DNA of 64,000 bases, from positions 46,510,501 to 46,574,500 of the forward strand of contig CM074860.1 of assembly GCA_037501455.1 (NCBI GenBank), in the 5' to 3' direction. This stretch comes from Lantana camara (lineage: Eukaryota; Streptophyta; Magnoliopsida; Lamiales; Verbenaceae). Both the position numbers and the translations under genes were made by a program. The notes under the pieces are model-generated. The model had not been told where the DNA came from. It made no database searches and saw nothing but the letters and a program-made list of their open reading frames with translations. Of the stretch, positions 34,646 to 46,865 are shown piece after piece (within the stretch, counting starts at the first letter, position 1; each line of letters begins with the position of its first letter).

Positions 34646-36294
34646 TCATGCGTTCTGGGCTGGGCCGTTCTCCAAGTCCACCAATTCACTTTGCACTTGG
34701 GGGGCGGGCTTTTGGGCTTGAGAAGCTTGAGCGTTGGAAGCAAGAGCATTTGACGGCATGGAGACCTCAACCACTGGGGTAGGAGTACTCTCAATGACTG
34801 GGGCTTAGGGGGCATCGGAAAGATGGCCCTTGGGCACAGATGTGGCAACAGCAGTGCCCTCGTTGATCCCTTCAGTACGGAATCCCTCTTCCGTTTGGTG
34901 ATCCCTCATAAATTCATCTTGGAAAAGGGTAACCAAATTCTTGTATTCGGGCTCAGTAAGGTTGGCCTCAGGGTCCTCTTCGCCCTCTTCAAGAATCGCG
35001 CAATGCTCGTCAAAACGGAGCCCAGTGTCAGTACGCCCTCGGGAAGAAGCATCAGCCAGACCCAAGTGAATGAGTTGTTCGACCGGCAAGTTGAAGGCAT
35101 TTTGGGCCTCATCATAGCAGTGGAGGTTAGTGGCGAAGCCAAATGCCTTGGAGTGGCAAAATTTAACAAGGGCTTCCTTGTTGGCTTCCGCGATATGCTC
35201 TGGAAGCACCCTGCTAAACTTTTCCTTGTAAACCTTCTTGGTGGCCTCAGTGTACTGCTTCTCAGCCGCATTGAACTTCCCAATCCACCCATTCACATCC
35301 TCCACCAGCTTCTTGTTAGTATCAGTAAGCCTTGTCGCTTCCGCTCTGTGCTTCTTCCGGGACGCCACAGACTTCTCAAGCTCTTTCTTGACCTTGGCAT
35401 GCTCGATCTCGAGGGATTCTAGGCAAGCCTTCAGAACGTCCATCTCCTCTTCGAACTGATCTGGGTAAGTTGAGTGCGCCATCTTCTTGTACTTGGCTTT
35501 GCGCTCGGAGTATACAGTCGCTCGACGTTGGAGGTTTCTGACCCTTGGGAGCACTTGCTGCATTTTTTTTAAAAAAAAAAAAGAAAAAGAAAAGAAAAAT
35601 TCCTACACTTAGCATTTTTCAGAAGTATAAAGAGACATTTGAAAGGAATAAGGGGAAGGAAGGATCTTACGGAAATAAGCGCATAAGCGAGATCTTCAGC
35701 CACTTGCTCCGCGCTCTGGGAGTATAGCTTTCTGTGATCCCCAGTGAAGTGGACCCTCTGATAGAGCCCATAAGTTATGTTCTGAACATTGGTGTGGTTG
35801 CTCAGCATTGTAGAGCAAACGTTGGAACGCATTATCTCCCGTGCGTTTAAAGTTCCATAGTTGGTCCTCCTCGGAGAAAGAAGTATCTCTGTCCCCACGG
35901 TCACCCTCGACAACTTGCTTGCCTTTGCCAACTATCGGAATGGAATCAGGCATCCTCTTCCTCTTCCGAGAGTGCTGAACTTGGCCCCATGAGGCTCTCT
36001 TATTACCACACTCGCGCGCGGTTGCTGCTGGTTATCTTGAGGGGTGACTCCTCCCCTCGGAACTATGCGGGTTTTGGGAGTGACCGCCCGGTTTTCCCCT
36101 CAGCCTCGGCTGGTTGAACTGGAATTGGCCCCTTGGTGGCCTCCTCGAGCGTCTCCTCGTCCGGCCCCTCGGCCCTGATTTTGCCTTTGTTGATTCTGGG
36201 GCGGTTGCTACTGGTTTAGGGGCTGCTGTTGCTGTTGAGGGTGGCGAACGTTCAGAAGGTTGGCCACATTTCTCATTCCTCTCCTCCTCGCCAT
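34646..36294 (-). pseudogene. Decayed intron-containing coiled-coil gene, probably TE-derived
   Basis: The 3' exon (35557 down to 34646) encodes about 250 residues, then a stop (34805-34807, TAA, compatible with a mutated CAA) and about 50 further codons to TGA at 34646. It is rich in Glu/Lys/Ala with heptad-like runs (VKKELEKSVASRKKHRAEA), suggesting a coiled coil. A GT-AG intron (35558-35670) with a pyrimidine tract is in phase 0. The upstream exon encodes ...YSQSAEQVAEDLAYALIS and, after a frame change near 35840-35870, a basic RKRKR stretch and SFSEEDQLWN. Further upstream, a Gln/Gly/Arg-rich frame from ATG 36294 has a TAG and a TGA. The layout recalls plant putative gypsy-type transposon (PF04195-like) proteins, but I cannot confirm this. 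No LTRs of its own are identified. Confidence 0.5.
35558..35670 (-). other. Predicted intron in coiled-coil pseudogene
   Basis: In minus sense it begins GTAAGATCC and ends in a T-rich tract followed by AAATGCAG. Removing it joins two open frames in phase 0 (...GCG CTT ATT TCC | CAA GTG CTC). The length of 113 bp is typical of plant introns. Confidence 0.6.
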
Positions 36295-36433
36295 TAGTAT
36301 GCTGGCACCTGAAAATAAAGAAGAACGAGGGTCAACTCTTCGTTACAAAACTCCGCAAAATACAAGAATAAAGTCAGCAATCCTATTTAAAGTTAGTTCC
36401 CTAGGATCTAACCATCTCTCTCCAAACTTCGAG
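36295..36433. other. Short unassigned segment
   Basis: A possible 3' splice site (TTTATTTTCAG on the minus strand, about 36307-36317) precedes the ATG at 36294, so an upstream exon may have been cut off by LTR E. Nothing else is recognised. Confidence 0.3.
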
Positions 36434-38706
36434 TGCAACACCCCGTTCTTCCAATGTACAAGCTACGCCACGTTCGAACCTTTCTATGAGTTTAACTTTA
36501 TGATTTCGTGCTTTACGCGGCCGTATTTTTAACTCTTTTAGAGTTTAGGGGCCTCTTTGTAATTTTTTCTTTTAGGGGTTTTTCGGTCATTCCTTGTTCG
36601 ATCGAGATTTCAACCCCTTGGACCCCTTCAACGCGTTCGGGGCATCGAGATGAGTCCGTAGACTCTAAATTTGCTAAATTTTGACGTCGTTAACCCTTCT
36701 TTAAACCTTTCCGTACGTTGGGGACCCGCAATAAAACAACTGGATCCTCGTTATTCATATTAAGAGCCTCAAACCAGCTTCTTCGTGTCTCTCTCCTCTC
36801 CACGCGATCCACACCTCCCACACACACTAGAAACATGCACAAGCCCGTTCTCGCTCGTTTCTCAACGGTTTTCAATGAGTGAGTAGTGGAAGTTGATCAG
36901 CTTGTCGAGCCCGACACGATGATACCAATTTTGTGGCCTGAAACCAAGCGGAGGCGGCGCTATGGTGGGTTGCAGGGGGCGGCGGTGGTGCGGCAAGCTT
37001 CAGCCATGTCTCGCGGCGGCCTATGGCGGTGCAATCGGACGGAAATTATCTGGGCCTGGAGTGGATTTTCCTGAAGTTTCCATTTTCGTTGGCGGCACGG
37101 CCAATGGGGCGGCGACGTGCCCTTAAGCGCCGGCGGGAGACCGGCGGCGGTGGCGCGTGCACTGTAGCACTTTTCTCCGCCACGTTCCTATGACCTTTTC
37201 CGGCGAGCAGGGCCGGTTCCCAACCTTTTTCGGCCCACTGAATCCATTTTCGGCGTTATTTTGGGCCAAGGACGGCCGGAGGCGCCTGAACCAGTGACAT
37301 GGTAGCTGCGGGACTTTGGTAGCGTTTGGGGTACTTTTTTCGACGAGTTTTGGTGGTGGCCCCTTTACAAAAGTTGATCAGTGGGTAGAGGACAACATAT
37401 TTACGTTGGCCCCGACTTGAGAACTGGTCGTTGGCGGCGGACCAGCGGCGGGCCGGCTGTGAACCGGTGTCCAGTTTTTTGGCGAATTTTTTTGGCATTT
37501 GGCTAGGGGCTTTTGAAGGCCTCGTTACGGGCTTTCCAACGGTATGTTCGGATTTCGTTTTCGTTTAACGGGTTGCATTTAATTTCAGTTTTTGTTCTAG
37601 GGATTTAGTTCGGTTTTTCGTTAATGAAATCCGGTATGTTTGGTATTTTTTTGAAATTATTTGAGGGCTTTTGTCGAGCAGGCCGAGGAGCACGTTTCTG
37701 TGCTTCCGGGCATTTTTCCGACCACCGGGACGGTGTTCCGGTGGCGGTCGGTGGCTGTTCGGCTAACCGGGACGGTGCTACGGCGATGGTATTCCGCTGA
37801 CTTTCGGACCATAGGTCTGTTTTATTGTGGTGAGTCCAACGCCGCTTACCGTTTGTCAATCGGATTTTCGGTTGATTTTATATGAATTTTTGAAGTTGTT
37901 ATATTTTATCCGGTAATTGTTGTAATTATGGAATTGTTCATGTATGTATAATAAATTGTGAATTATGAATTGTATGACTACCGGAAATATGTTATAATAT
38001 ACGAAACCTTGATTCTTGAATTATTATATTTATTTGTTCCATTTTGTGCCAAATCAGTTGGGAATAATTCTTGTTTAAGGGATATTGATGCAATTTAAGG
38101 ATCTAAATCATTCGTATAATTATGTGACTCATAATATTTAAATTATGAAAGTATAAGTTACGATCGATTTAAATGTATTGTTTAGGTATGGTAATTGTTT
38201 GAATATTGTTACATATGCCAATACGTATTTGTATGTAAATTGTTATGTAATTCGCATTAATCCTTTCGAGACCTGGTGCCTGATAGAAATTAAATTCTTG
38301 ATGTCTTGATTTATTTTATGTAATTGATGTTGTGAATTTTGTAAGCTATGCATCTCTTGATATGCAAAGTGAGTGTCATATGCTATGAATGACTTGATCG
38401 TGTAAATGTGATTTATATGATTTGATCATTTGTATTCGTTAACTTGGCTGTACGTCTTTGTGGTTGTAATTTGAGTCTGACTCTTGTGTTCTGTGTGTTC
38501 AGTCGATCGGGGTTTTTCCAGGGAGTGTCTGCCAGCTGTTTGGGTCCATATGGGGCTTCTTCGCTTGTGTTTTCCGTTCTTGTCGGTGAAAGGTGAGGTT
38601 TTATGATTTTTGTTTAGTTAAAGTGACCTATACCCCTCTGTGCTCGTTTTCAAGCCTGTATGCGACTATTTTATTATATTTATATAATAAATATGTGTTT
38701 ATATGA
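36434..38706 (+). mobile_element. LTR E (5' part, interrupted)
   Basis: TGCAACACCCCGTTC start, same family as A and K (GC-rich block 36930-37800 with GGTGGCGG and CCGGTGGCGG motifs). It is interrupted after 2273 bp by minus-strand LTR F1, and the remainder must lie beyond the window. Multi-frame open reading frames in the GC-rich block are not taken as genes. Confidence 0.8.
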
Positions 38707-39315
38707 TGTAGCACCCCAAACAGACGATACCACATCCCCCGCACTAGGACCCAGACCCGGTCATGAAATAGGAAGTCCATGCCTGAATCCGAATCATAGC
38801 GAACGGGAGACCAACTCACACTCTAGGCTAGGCGGATCTAACTCGACAAACTCAGAGCGCGGAAATAATTCAAACAATCATCAACAGATAGCTGAAGCAA
38901 TTAAATCAACATACAAAACAAGTGACGGGTTCAACTAGCATAGATACCTAATCCCGAATATCAAATCATCATAACATAACAAAACTAACATAAGTATCAG
39001 CAGAGTATCTAATAACATCCAAATGCTACCATACTAATCCCAAACGAGTTTAAGTCTAAGAAGCGCATAAACATAATCTCCAAGTGTGAAACATAAATAC
39101 ATAACATAAGTAGAGTATGCGACAAATGCATCCTAACACCACTAGAATGACATGTGTGAGTCAGAAGACTCACTTCCGCTTAGGTCAAGCCAAGAGAACC
39201 TGCAACTAAAAGATAAAACGAGGGGTCAGTCAACTGACTGAGCGAGGGGGCTAACGCACACCCACACCCTAGATAAATATAGAGCATAGCACATAACAGA
39301 AGGGTGGACTCATGA
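38707..39315 (-). mobile_element. LTR F1 (terminal part, interrupted)
   Basis: TGTAGCACCCC... is the terminal end of a minus-strand LTR. It carries the hairpin CAGTC-AGTT-GACTG (about 39227-39240, minus) and the long-range pair TAGGCGGA (near 38829)/TCCGCTTA (near 39176), with a G-U. It is interrupted at 39316 by LTR F2; the rest lies outside the window. Confidence 0.75.
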
Positions 39316-42300
39316 TGTAGCGCCCCACTTGTATATATATATGGAGAGGAACGCTCCAACCCCCGCACCGATATACTCATCAAATAATGGTCTAAGCCAT
39401 CACTCAACAAATACACCGACGAACGATTGATGAAGATCATGATGAATGCTCAATGATAATGCAGCGGAATTTAGGAAAATTTGAAACTTTTAAATCCATG
39501 CGTGGTGGTGATAAGTAATGAGCACATATGATGAACAATACTGTCACATTTAAGTAGAAGAGACAAGTAATGATATGATATAAGTAATTGGACAATGTCA
39601 CGGGAGTATGTAATAAGTAGAGTAGCAGTGTATCAAGTTACAGAATAAAGCTAGGAACATATGCAGCCATATATCATAATGCAGGACACAAAATAGATTA
39701 ATAACATATAAGTGCTGACTCGGGCAAAATAGACATTCTAGAGCTTCAAGGTACCTCTAGAGTGCGGCTGCAAGACTTGAAACAATGAGGCCAGAAAACA
39801 GGTAAAGGTATTAGTCAAAGTGACTAAGTGAGGGAGTACTTAAAAGGAATACTCTTGAAATGAAAGGATATTTGAAATGAATAAAGTTTACCTTGAAGAA
39901 TGATTTGAAAGATAAATACTTAACAAAGCATTTGATATACAAATGATGATGTCACACGCGCACACATATGATATGATTTGGTTCATATGATTTTAATAAA
40001 GCGGGATAGGGGTAAAGGATAAGTTTGATAAATATGAACCAATGTTCATAAAATTATTTATGCCCGAAAGCTAGGCATCTTTCACCCTTACTCCTCGAAA
40101 ACAATGAACGATGAGCGATGTTGGACCGAGATCAACAACATCTTGAACATACACACATGCACCACCCTTCTACGGTGTCACTTCGGGTAGCTAGCCCTAG
40201 GTGACGATAAACGATGAATGAGATAAGGATTTGTGGTCCTTTCTCTGACAGATTGTCATGACTTAACCAACCTCCGATTAAAGTCGGTGTCAGTTGTCTA
40301 ATGGTGACAGCCGGTATTAGTGATGTCGTTGGCGCTCACCTCCCGAGCATCACTTCCACACATAACCGTCGGGCCCAATAACGATGAACGATAAAGCTTG
40401 CATATGAATGAACATCCGGAGTAAATCCGAATGCTTCAATATAATGAAGTCCGTGAAGGACAATTAAATGATGCGATGATGAACGATGAACGAGAAACGA
40501 TGAACGATAATCTTTGAATAAATAAATATGATTGTTTAAAACGATAAATGAGATGAATAAATATGATATTTGAAACGATATATGATATTTGAGTAAATGA
40601 TAAGTGAAGTAAATGATTGATGAAAGAATTATCCCAATAAGGGAATAGTTTAAAGTAATGCAGTGAAAGAACTAGGTGTTGGTTTTGAAAACATTTGATA
40701 CTATAGATATAATCATGGTTCCAGTTTGAAATAGTTAACCTCACCTAGTAATAGGTAAAGATGAGTAGTATGATCCCAGTGCTCAACCTTAACTCCTGTA
40801 AGTGACATACTAAAGTGAGCTTAAGAACTAAGACCCACTCTACATGTTGCATATGAATGATGAAGTAACAAAAGAAGATAACATATGAGAATAATACGAT
40901 TTAAGGTATTAGAGATAAGTATCAGATAAAGAAACACATTGAAGTGAGTTATCTTAATGTGAGACTATGATCATACTAATGCCGAGTAAGTATTAGTCAA
41001 ATTATGAATCCTAATGTAACCCTAAGGTTATGAAACAAATCCACGAAAGAAAACTCATTTTGAAAAGATATTTTAGACCCGAGGTTGGGAAACCCTAAGT
41101 GCAAACGTCTAATTAGGTATCCCGAATTTTATTCCATTTTACTATTCAAAAGTACTATTCTAGATTACTATTCAAGGTTGCTATTCAAGATTACTATTCA
41201 CATGTCGGGTCAAAGGCTTCGGGTCAAACCCACACACTAAACACACACTCATGCACACACATGAACATGCACACACACACGCACACCATGCACACACACA
41301 CGACACATATACACACACACTCCCTAAACAAATTATGATCTTGTTATAATCTATGGTTCAAGTTCATATTATTAGAGGTATGTGTGATCTAGATTAAAAG
41401 ATATAACCTAAGGTTACAAGGTCAAATTAAAGTACTGTTCTATCTTAGGTTATAAGGTGTGACACTAATCAAGTGTATAAGATATGATCAAACAATATTC
41501 CATTAATCAAAGTCATAACATAAGATCAATTCATAATATATGAATCATATAACAATGTAGCATCATATCATAACATAAGTCATAGCTTAGCATGAGCATT
41601 GATCATACAATATGTGACAATCAAATCAATTGACTATATATAACATGTTGTGACATACTTGATCATATAATACTATTCCATTAAATAACATGCATGAACA
41701 TAATTTAAATATCATAAACATACATCAATATACAACATATATAAACCCTAAAGCATGATCATAGCATATATTAAACTAATTCATAACATATCATAGCATA
41801 TTATAAACAATTAAATCACATGAACAACTATTCAAATATATCATAAAAACTATACCATAAATGCACAAAAAAAAATCCTATATGGCTTAGGGAAGACCCT
41901 AAGACCCAACTTAAACATAATATAAATAAACCATAACATAAAAACATAAATTAAACTAAAACATAACATAAAACTATAGCCTAAAAAAATAAAACAACTA
42001 ACCTAAAGGGGAGGGGAGGCTCTCGGCCAAGAGGGAAAAGGAGGGAGAGAGGACTGTTTGTCAACACAAGACTTTGTGCAAGAGGAAATGAATGAGTTAG
42101 GGGCGTATTTATACTTGTTGGGAGGCCCCTCGCCTTGCAATAAAACTATCTCGAAGGGTAGGAGAGCAAATGGTAGTAGCTTGTAAGCTTGGCCTTATGA
42201 ATTAAATAAAAATGGGAAATGAAGGTTATTTAGGTAATTTAACATGGTAAACACGAAGACAAGCTGCTAGAAGTTGGAATATGTGAATCGGACAAAATTT

Positions 42301-43188
42301 AGCTTCGAAACGAATATTTACTCGATGAAAACGGATTTACAGTTAGAAAGATATATTAGTTTTAAAGAATAGAAATTTGAACGTTTTAAACGAATATTAA
42401 TGAAAAACGACATCCGAACATGATTTGAAAGTCCGGATTGTTTTAAAACATCAGAAAATAAATCGACAATCGTTTTGAGCCCAATATTGACTATAAAAAT
42501 TTTTACCGATAAAAAGTTAGAAACGTAAGATGAATAGTAACTTATTTTTAAAAACCGTTTTATTCAAAACTCGAGTTAGGACTTGAACGAAGAGATGTAA
42601 TAAATCTAAAAAATTATGAAAAGAATCAAGAAGTACTTTAAACCCAAATTTGAAGAGTAGAAGTTCTCCGAACGAAAAACCATTCGTAGAAAGAACAGTG
42701 AATTAGGTTTTTAAATAAACGTTTAATTTAAAATGAAGTTTGAAATAGATTTTCAAGTCAAGAATGATTTCAAAAGTCTCCTATCAACTAAAGGATCAAT
42801 TTGATTATAAATTTGAGTAGTAAAAGGTGTCTGAATCAAAACTCTTTTGTAAAATGAATAGTAACTTTGGACGATAAGTCCCAAAATGCCTTTAATGCTA
42901 AAGAAAGGACTCTGAACCTTGGAAAACAAGTTCGAATGATTGGAAAACATGGATTATGAACCTGTAGGGTTTGAGTGACAAGATGGGTAAAGTAGGCTCG
43001 GTAAATGAATAGTAAAGTGGGTGAAAGGTAAAGAATTCCCCTTTAACATACTAAAAATCGCATATGAGCACGTTGATCAGATAAAAATGCAATGTATGAG
43101 GTTTTGTAAAGTTGGATCATGGTCTATAAATGCTTTACCACTACCCTTAGCTTACCATTTCAACCAGGCCCCATTACGGGCTATTACA
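39316..43188 (-). mobile_element. LTR F2 (3' LTR of a minus-strand gypsy element)
   Basis: 3873 bp between TGTAGCGCCCC and GGCTATTACA. A PPT and the end of pol follow at 43189. It differs from the other families: the hairpin is TTAGTC-ACTTT-GACTAA (39811-39827, minus), and a CGATGAACGAT-rich tract (about 40380-40510) is present. At 41143-41200 there are TACTATTC repeats instead of GC palindromes, followed by an ACACAC microsatellite (41230-41320). Confidence 0.85.
41140..41320 (-). repeat. TACTATTCA repeats and ACACAC microsatellite in LTR F2
   Basis: About five irregular copies of (A/T)TACTATTCAAG or similar at 41143-41200, then imperfect ACACACACAC runs to 41320. Confidence 0.6.
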
Positions 43189-43850
43189 ATCACCCCTCCT
43201 TGAAAAGAATCTGTCCTCAGATTCCACAATCGTTTCTGAAAATAACTCGGGGTAATGTTTCTGCATCTTATCTTCTGTTTCCCATGTTGCCTCTTCTATG
43301 CCATGTCCCTTCCAAAGGACCTTAACTAAAGGAATTTTCCTATTCCTTAGTTCTTAAAATTTTCTGTCCAGAATCTTGGTCGGCTTCAACACATAAGTTA
43401 AGTTCGGCTCTAATAGTATTTCTTCCACTGATACCACTTCTAACTCGTCTGAAAAACACTTGCGAAATTGAGACATGTGAAATACGTTTTGGATTCCCGT
43501 AGGACTTGCAGGTAAATCCAATCTATAAGTAGTTTCTACAATGCGTTTCAGTATCTCATATGGTCCAACATATCTAGGGTTTTAATTTACAGCCTTTCCC
43601 AATTCAAGTAAACCCTTATCTTGGCGAGGCTTTCAGAAACACTCCGTCGCCCACTGCAAATTCAAGATCGCTTCTGCGTCGATCTGCGTAACTCTTCTGC
43701 CTGTCCTGGGCAGCTTTCATTCTTTGACGAATGATTTGAATCTTTTATGTCGCTTCCTGAATCCACTTTATCGAATTTGTTCTTTTCGGTCCATCCTCTG
43801 TTTGTCTTACTTCATCCAAATCCCAGTACAACGACGATCTACACTTTCTT
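43189..43850 (-). pseudogene. Integrase C-terminus and chromodomain remnant of element F2
   Basis: Minus-strand reading gives the end of a gypsy polyprotein: IRQRMKAAQDRQKSYAD, then a DLEFAVGDGVFLKASP module, then TYRLDLP and TGIQNVFHMSQFRK, and a chromodomain-like end with EEATWETEDKM. All of these align with 54730-55220 of element H. In-frame stops occur at the positions of VN*NPRY, RKF*ELRN and an upstream EAT*KIQ. The coding end overlaps the AGGA hairpin (43207-43224) and runs to the PPT (43189-43206). The upstream part of pol is cut off by insertion of G at 43851. Confidence 0.85.
43207..43224 (-). other. AGGA-loop hairpin before PPT, element F2
   Basis: Minus sense GAATCTG-AGGA-CAGATTC, a perfect 7-bp stem. 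It differs from H (GAATCCG/CGGATTC) by a change of one base pair on both arms. Confidence 0.8.
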
Positions 43851-44335
43851 TGTAACGCCCCGGTTTTTCATTCGTTCAAATTTGTCGTATGTCTTTATAA
43901 ATTGCGCAAATTAAATTATTTAATTATGTGTTTAATTGTTTATAAGTGTTTTATGTTTAATTTTAATATAAGTTGTTATTATTTTATTCTATTTTATTTT
44001 ATAATTTTATTTCGTTAATTAATTTATTTAATTTATAATTAAGAATTAAAGTAATTAATCATGTTTTAATTATATTAATTAATTTCTAAAGTTTAAATCG
44101 TTGACTTGAGTCTTAATTTAAAAATAGAATTAAAAATTTTATTATTTAATTTTTTATGTTATGAAATTGTTACGTTTGTGCAGGAGTGTTTTAATCGTGC
44201 GTCGTTCTTATATGATTTGATATCGAAATTTTGTGAAAATTTAGTATCTCATAGATTTATGTATTATGAACATGTCTATGTTCTCGTTTCTTGATTTGGT
44301 CTCTTTGACGTGGTAACAAATTTATTTTGAATTGT

Positions 44336-44441
44336 GGAACCAAGCCGGGGGCTAACGGGCAATTAGCGCACCCTTGGTTCTGTATGTGATATCTTGAGCT
44401 CGGGAGCTCGGATTCGAGTTCCGTCAACTTCGTTGAACTCG
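44336..44441 (+). other. Conserved paired hairpins in LTR G
   Basis: Outer GGAACCAAG (44336-44344) with CTTGGTTC (44373-44380), inner GCTAA/TTAGC. Then CGAGTTC/GAACTCG at 44415-44441. J (59769-59814; 59848-59874) and C (20343-20389; 20283-20309) have the same arrangement. Confidence 0.6.
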
Positions 44442-45242
44442 TATCGAAGATTAGGGTTTAATGAACTCAGCCTCATATTATTCTAAGTTCGTTTCGACCT
44501 TCGAACTTTAACCGAAACTTGTGAAGTTCGCCTAATTGACCACCTACCACTATTTTAATCATATCTTGAACCATGGTTAACCAAATTGAGCAAGGTTTGA
44601 ACCCACATGACCCTAGTTAAACCCTCTACCTGATGCTTTCAACCTCATTTCATCCAAGGCATGAGAAAGAGAAGACATTGCGACAAACTTGGAGATAAAA
44701 TTACTATTCCCGTCACTATTCCTTTTGTGAGATTTTGAGCTCCAATCTCAACCAAACTCAACCAAATTTAAGGGGTAAGTTTATGAATATATTCTCCTTC
44801 CTTTCCTCTTTCTTTCAACTCCTTATTTGCTGAATTTCATGGAGATATGAGCTTGAGTTGTGGAACTTGTTGAATAATTAGGTTTAATATACATTTCTTG
44901 AGTTTATAATCTTATTTTCGAATTCCTTGAGGATTAATGCATGAAATTTGATCACTCTAACTTCCTTTACCTATTCATAGACTTGAAATTGAGTTATATG
45001 TCATGTATATGGATCTTTCTTCGCTGCAACTTGAATTCTGGAACTTTAGGGACTGAATTGCTTGAGTTGCTGCCGCGTATGTTTTGCTGTTACTGCTATG
45101 CCTTGAGTGTTGCCTTCTTTCCTTGCTTTAGCTACTGATTTTACTACCGTAAAGTGCTTATTCGTTGTTGCTACTCCTTGCACTTTCTTCCCCTGTTTTC
45201 CTTGCTATTCCTGCGGGAAGCTGCTCTGTTTCTGCAACACTC

Positions 45243-45367
45243 TCCCCGGGCGGGGGTAGTTTGTTCTGATTTGGCCCCCGGGCGGGGACACCTCTTGCCG
45301 TAGCTGCTGCTTTCTTTCTACCCAGCCAGGGACTTTTCTATACAATTATCCACCCGGGCGGGTAGTT
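45243..45367 (+). repeat. Palindrome array in LTR G (CCCGGGCGGG type)
   Basis: Units CCCCGGGCGGGGG, CCCCCGGGCGGGGA, CTACCCAGCCAGGGA and CCACCCGGGCGGGTAG in a CTGCTGC-rich context. They are related in sequence to the LTR B and J arrays. Confidence 0.75.
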
Positions 45368-46649
45368 CCTTGCTGCTACGTCTTCTTCCTTCTTCCTTTT
45401 CCAGGGCTGTGCTGCTGCTTCCTTTCTCTTTTTCCTGCTGCTTCTTCCTCGCTTTTCTTCTGTTGCTGCTGCGGTAATGTCACTGGGTTGCTGTTGCATG
45501 ATAGTGTGTGTTTAGTATGTAAGCTGTGGCATGGGCCATGTGAGTGTGTGTTGCAGGTATTATGTATATGTTAATTGCGGAATGCATAAGTACGTATGAA
45601 TGTATTTATATGTATTTATAGTATATGCATGCATGCATTTGTGTAAAATATTATATATATAATTGTAAGTGTTGTACATATATAATATGTATTTTATATA
45701 TTCAGTTTATATATATGTATTTTATATTTTAAATTTTTAATACGTTTGAATTTGATGCAATTGTAAATATGTACATTAAATGTTTAAATTGGATTATGTG
45801 TCTCATTTCATTAATTTTATGACAATACATTGAATTAGTGAATATTGAATTAATATATGATTTATGAATTATGGAACTTATGAACGTGAAATAGTACGCG
45901 TTATGATCATTATTTAAAATTCTTTGATTCATTTGATATAAAATATGAAGGATATGAATTTGAATTGAATTTATGAGACTAAAATAGTAACATTATTTCA
46001 TGGAATGTGACCTTTTAATTGTGGAATTTATGTTATGACTTATGGCCTTAATTTATAGAATTCATTGTTATCTTTTTTTTTTTTTTGGTACATATTTAAA
46101 TGATTTGAATGCCTTTGCTTTATTAATCTATAATTGAAAACTTAATATATTTTAGTTTTAATTATTATATGAAATTCATGACTTGAATTGCTACGAATTA
46201 CGAAATGTTTGAATATGAAACTTTCATGTATGGAACATGTTGAATGAAATACTTGGTGGTCGGCTTCTTAACATGATTTATACCTCGTAAGCATCTCATA
46301 TCATGTGCATAACATGCCGTGCGTCGTATATGGTTCATATAAAGTCTTGAGTCTCACGTATACATTATGTTGCCTTTGTACAGTCTTCTCCAGGGTGGAG
46401 ATGCCAGGTTCATAGGACACCTCAAGTCTTTCTTTCTTTTGGTATTGTCGGTAAGGTATAACAGGTGGGTTTCTCTTCTAATAGCTAAAACGATCCAATA
46501 TATCCCTTACGTGAAAAGTTTTAAGCTGAAATAGTATATTTATATATATCGAGTCATTTCGAGTAAATGATTTCAAACGTATGACCCCTTTTATTTATGA
46601 ACCCTACTTATGATTTCGGCGAGTGCGTGATATGAATTGAACACGGGCC

Positions 46650-46865
46650 CAGGAATTAGTACATGTAGCTATCTGGGGAGGCATCGGGCCGACCGAGATC
46701 CCATGTGCTAGTTCCACCATGAACTACAGCGAAATGGACCTCGTCAAGGAGTTTTTGACGAGGAAACGCTAACCGGGCTTTGAGGACTCATGAACCTCAT
46801 AGCCATATTGATATGATTAGGTGGTCGGGCCTTGCAATCCCGTCCACCACCCGGAGGAAAAAGGT
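46650..46865 (+). other. Conserved LTR structured domain, copy in G
   Basis: P1 AGTACATG (46658-46665) with CATGTGCT (46702-46709), one T-G position. P2 CCTCGTCAA (46739-46747) with TTGACGAGG (46755-46763), a perfect 9-bp stem around GGAGTTT. Confidence 0.65.
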
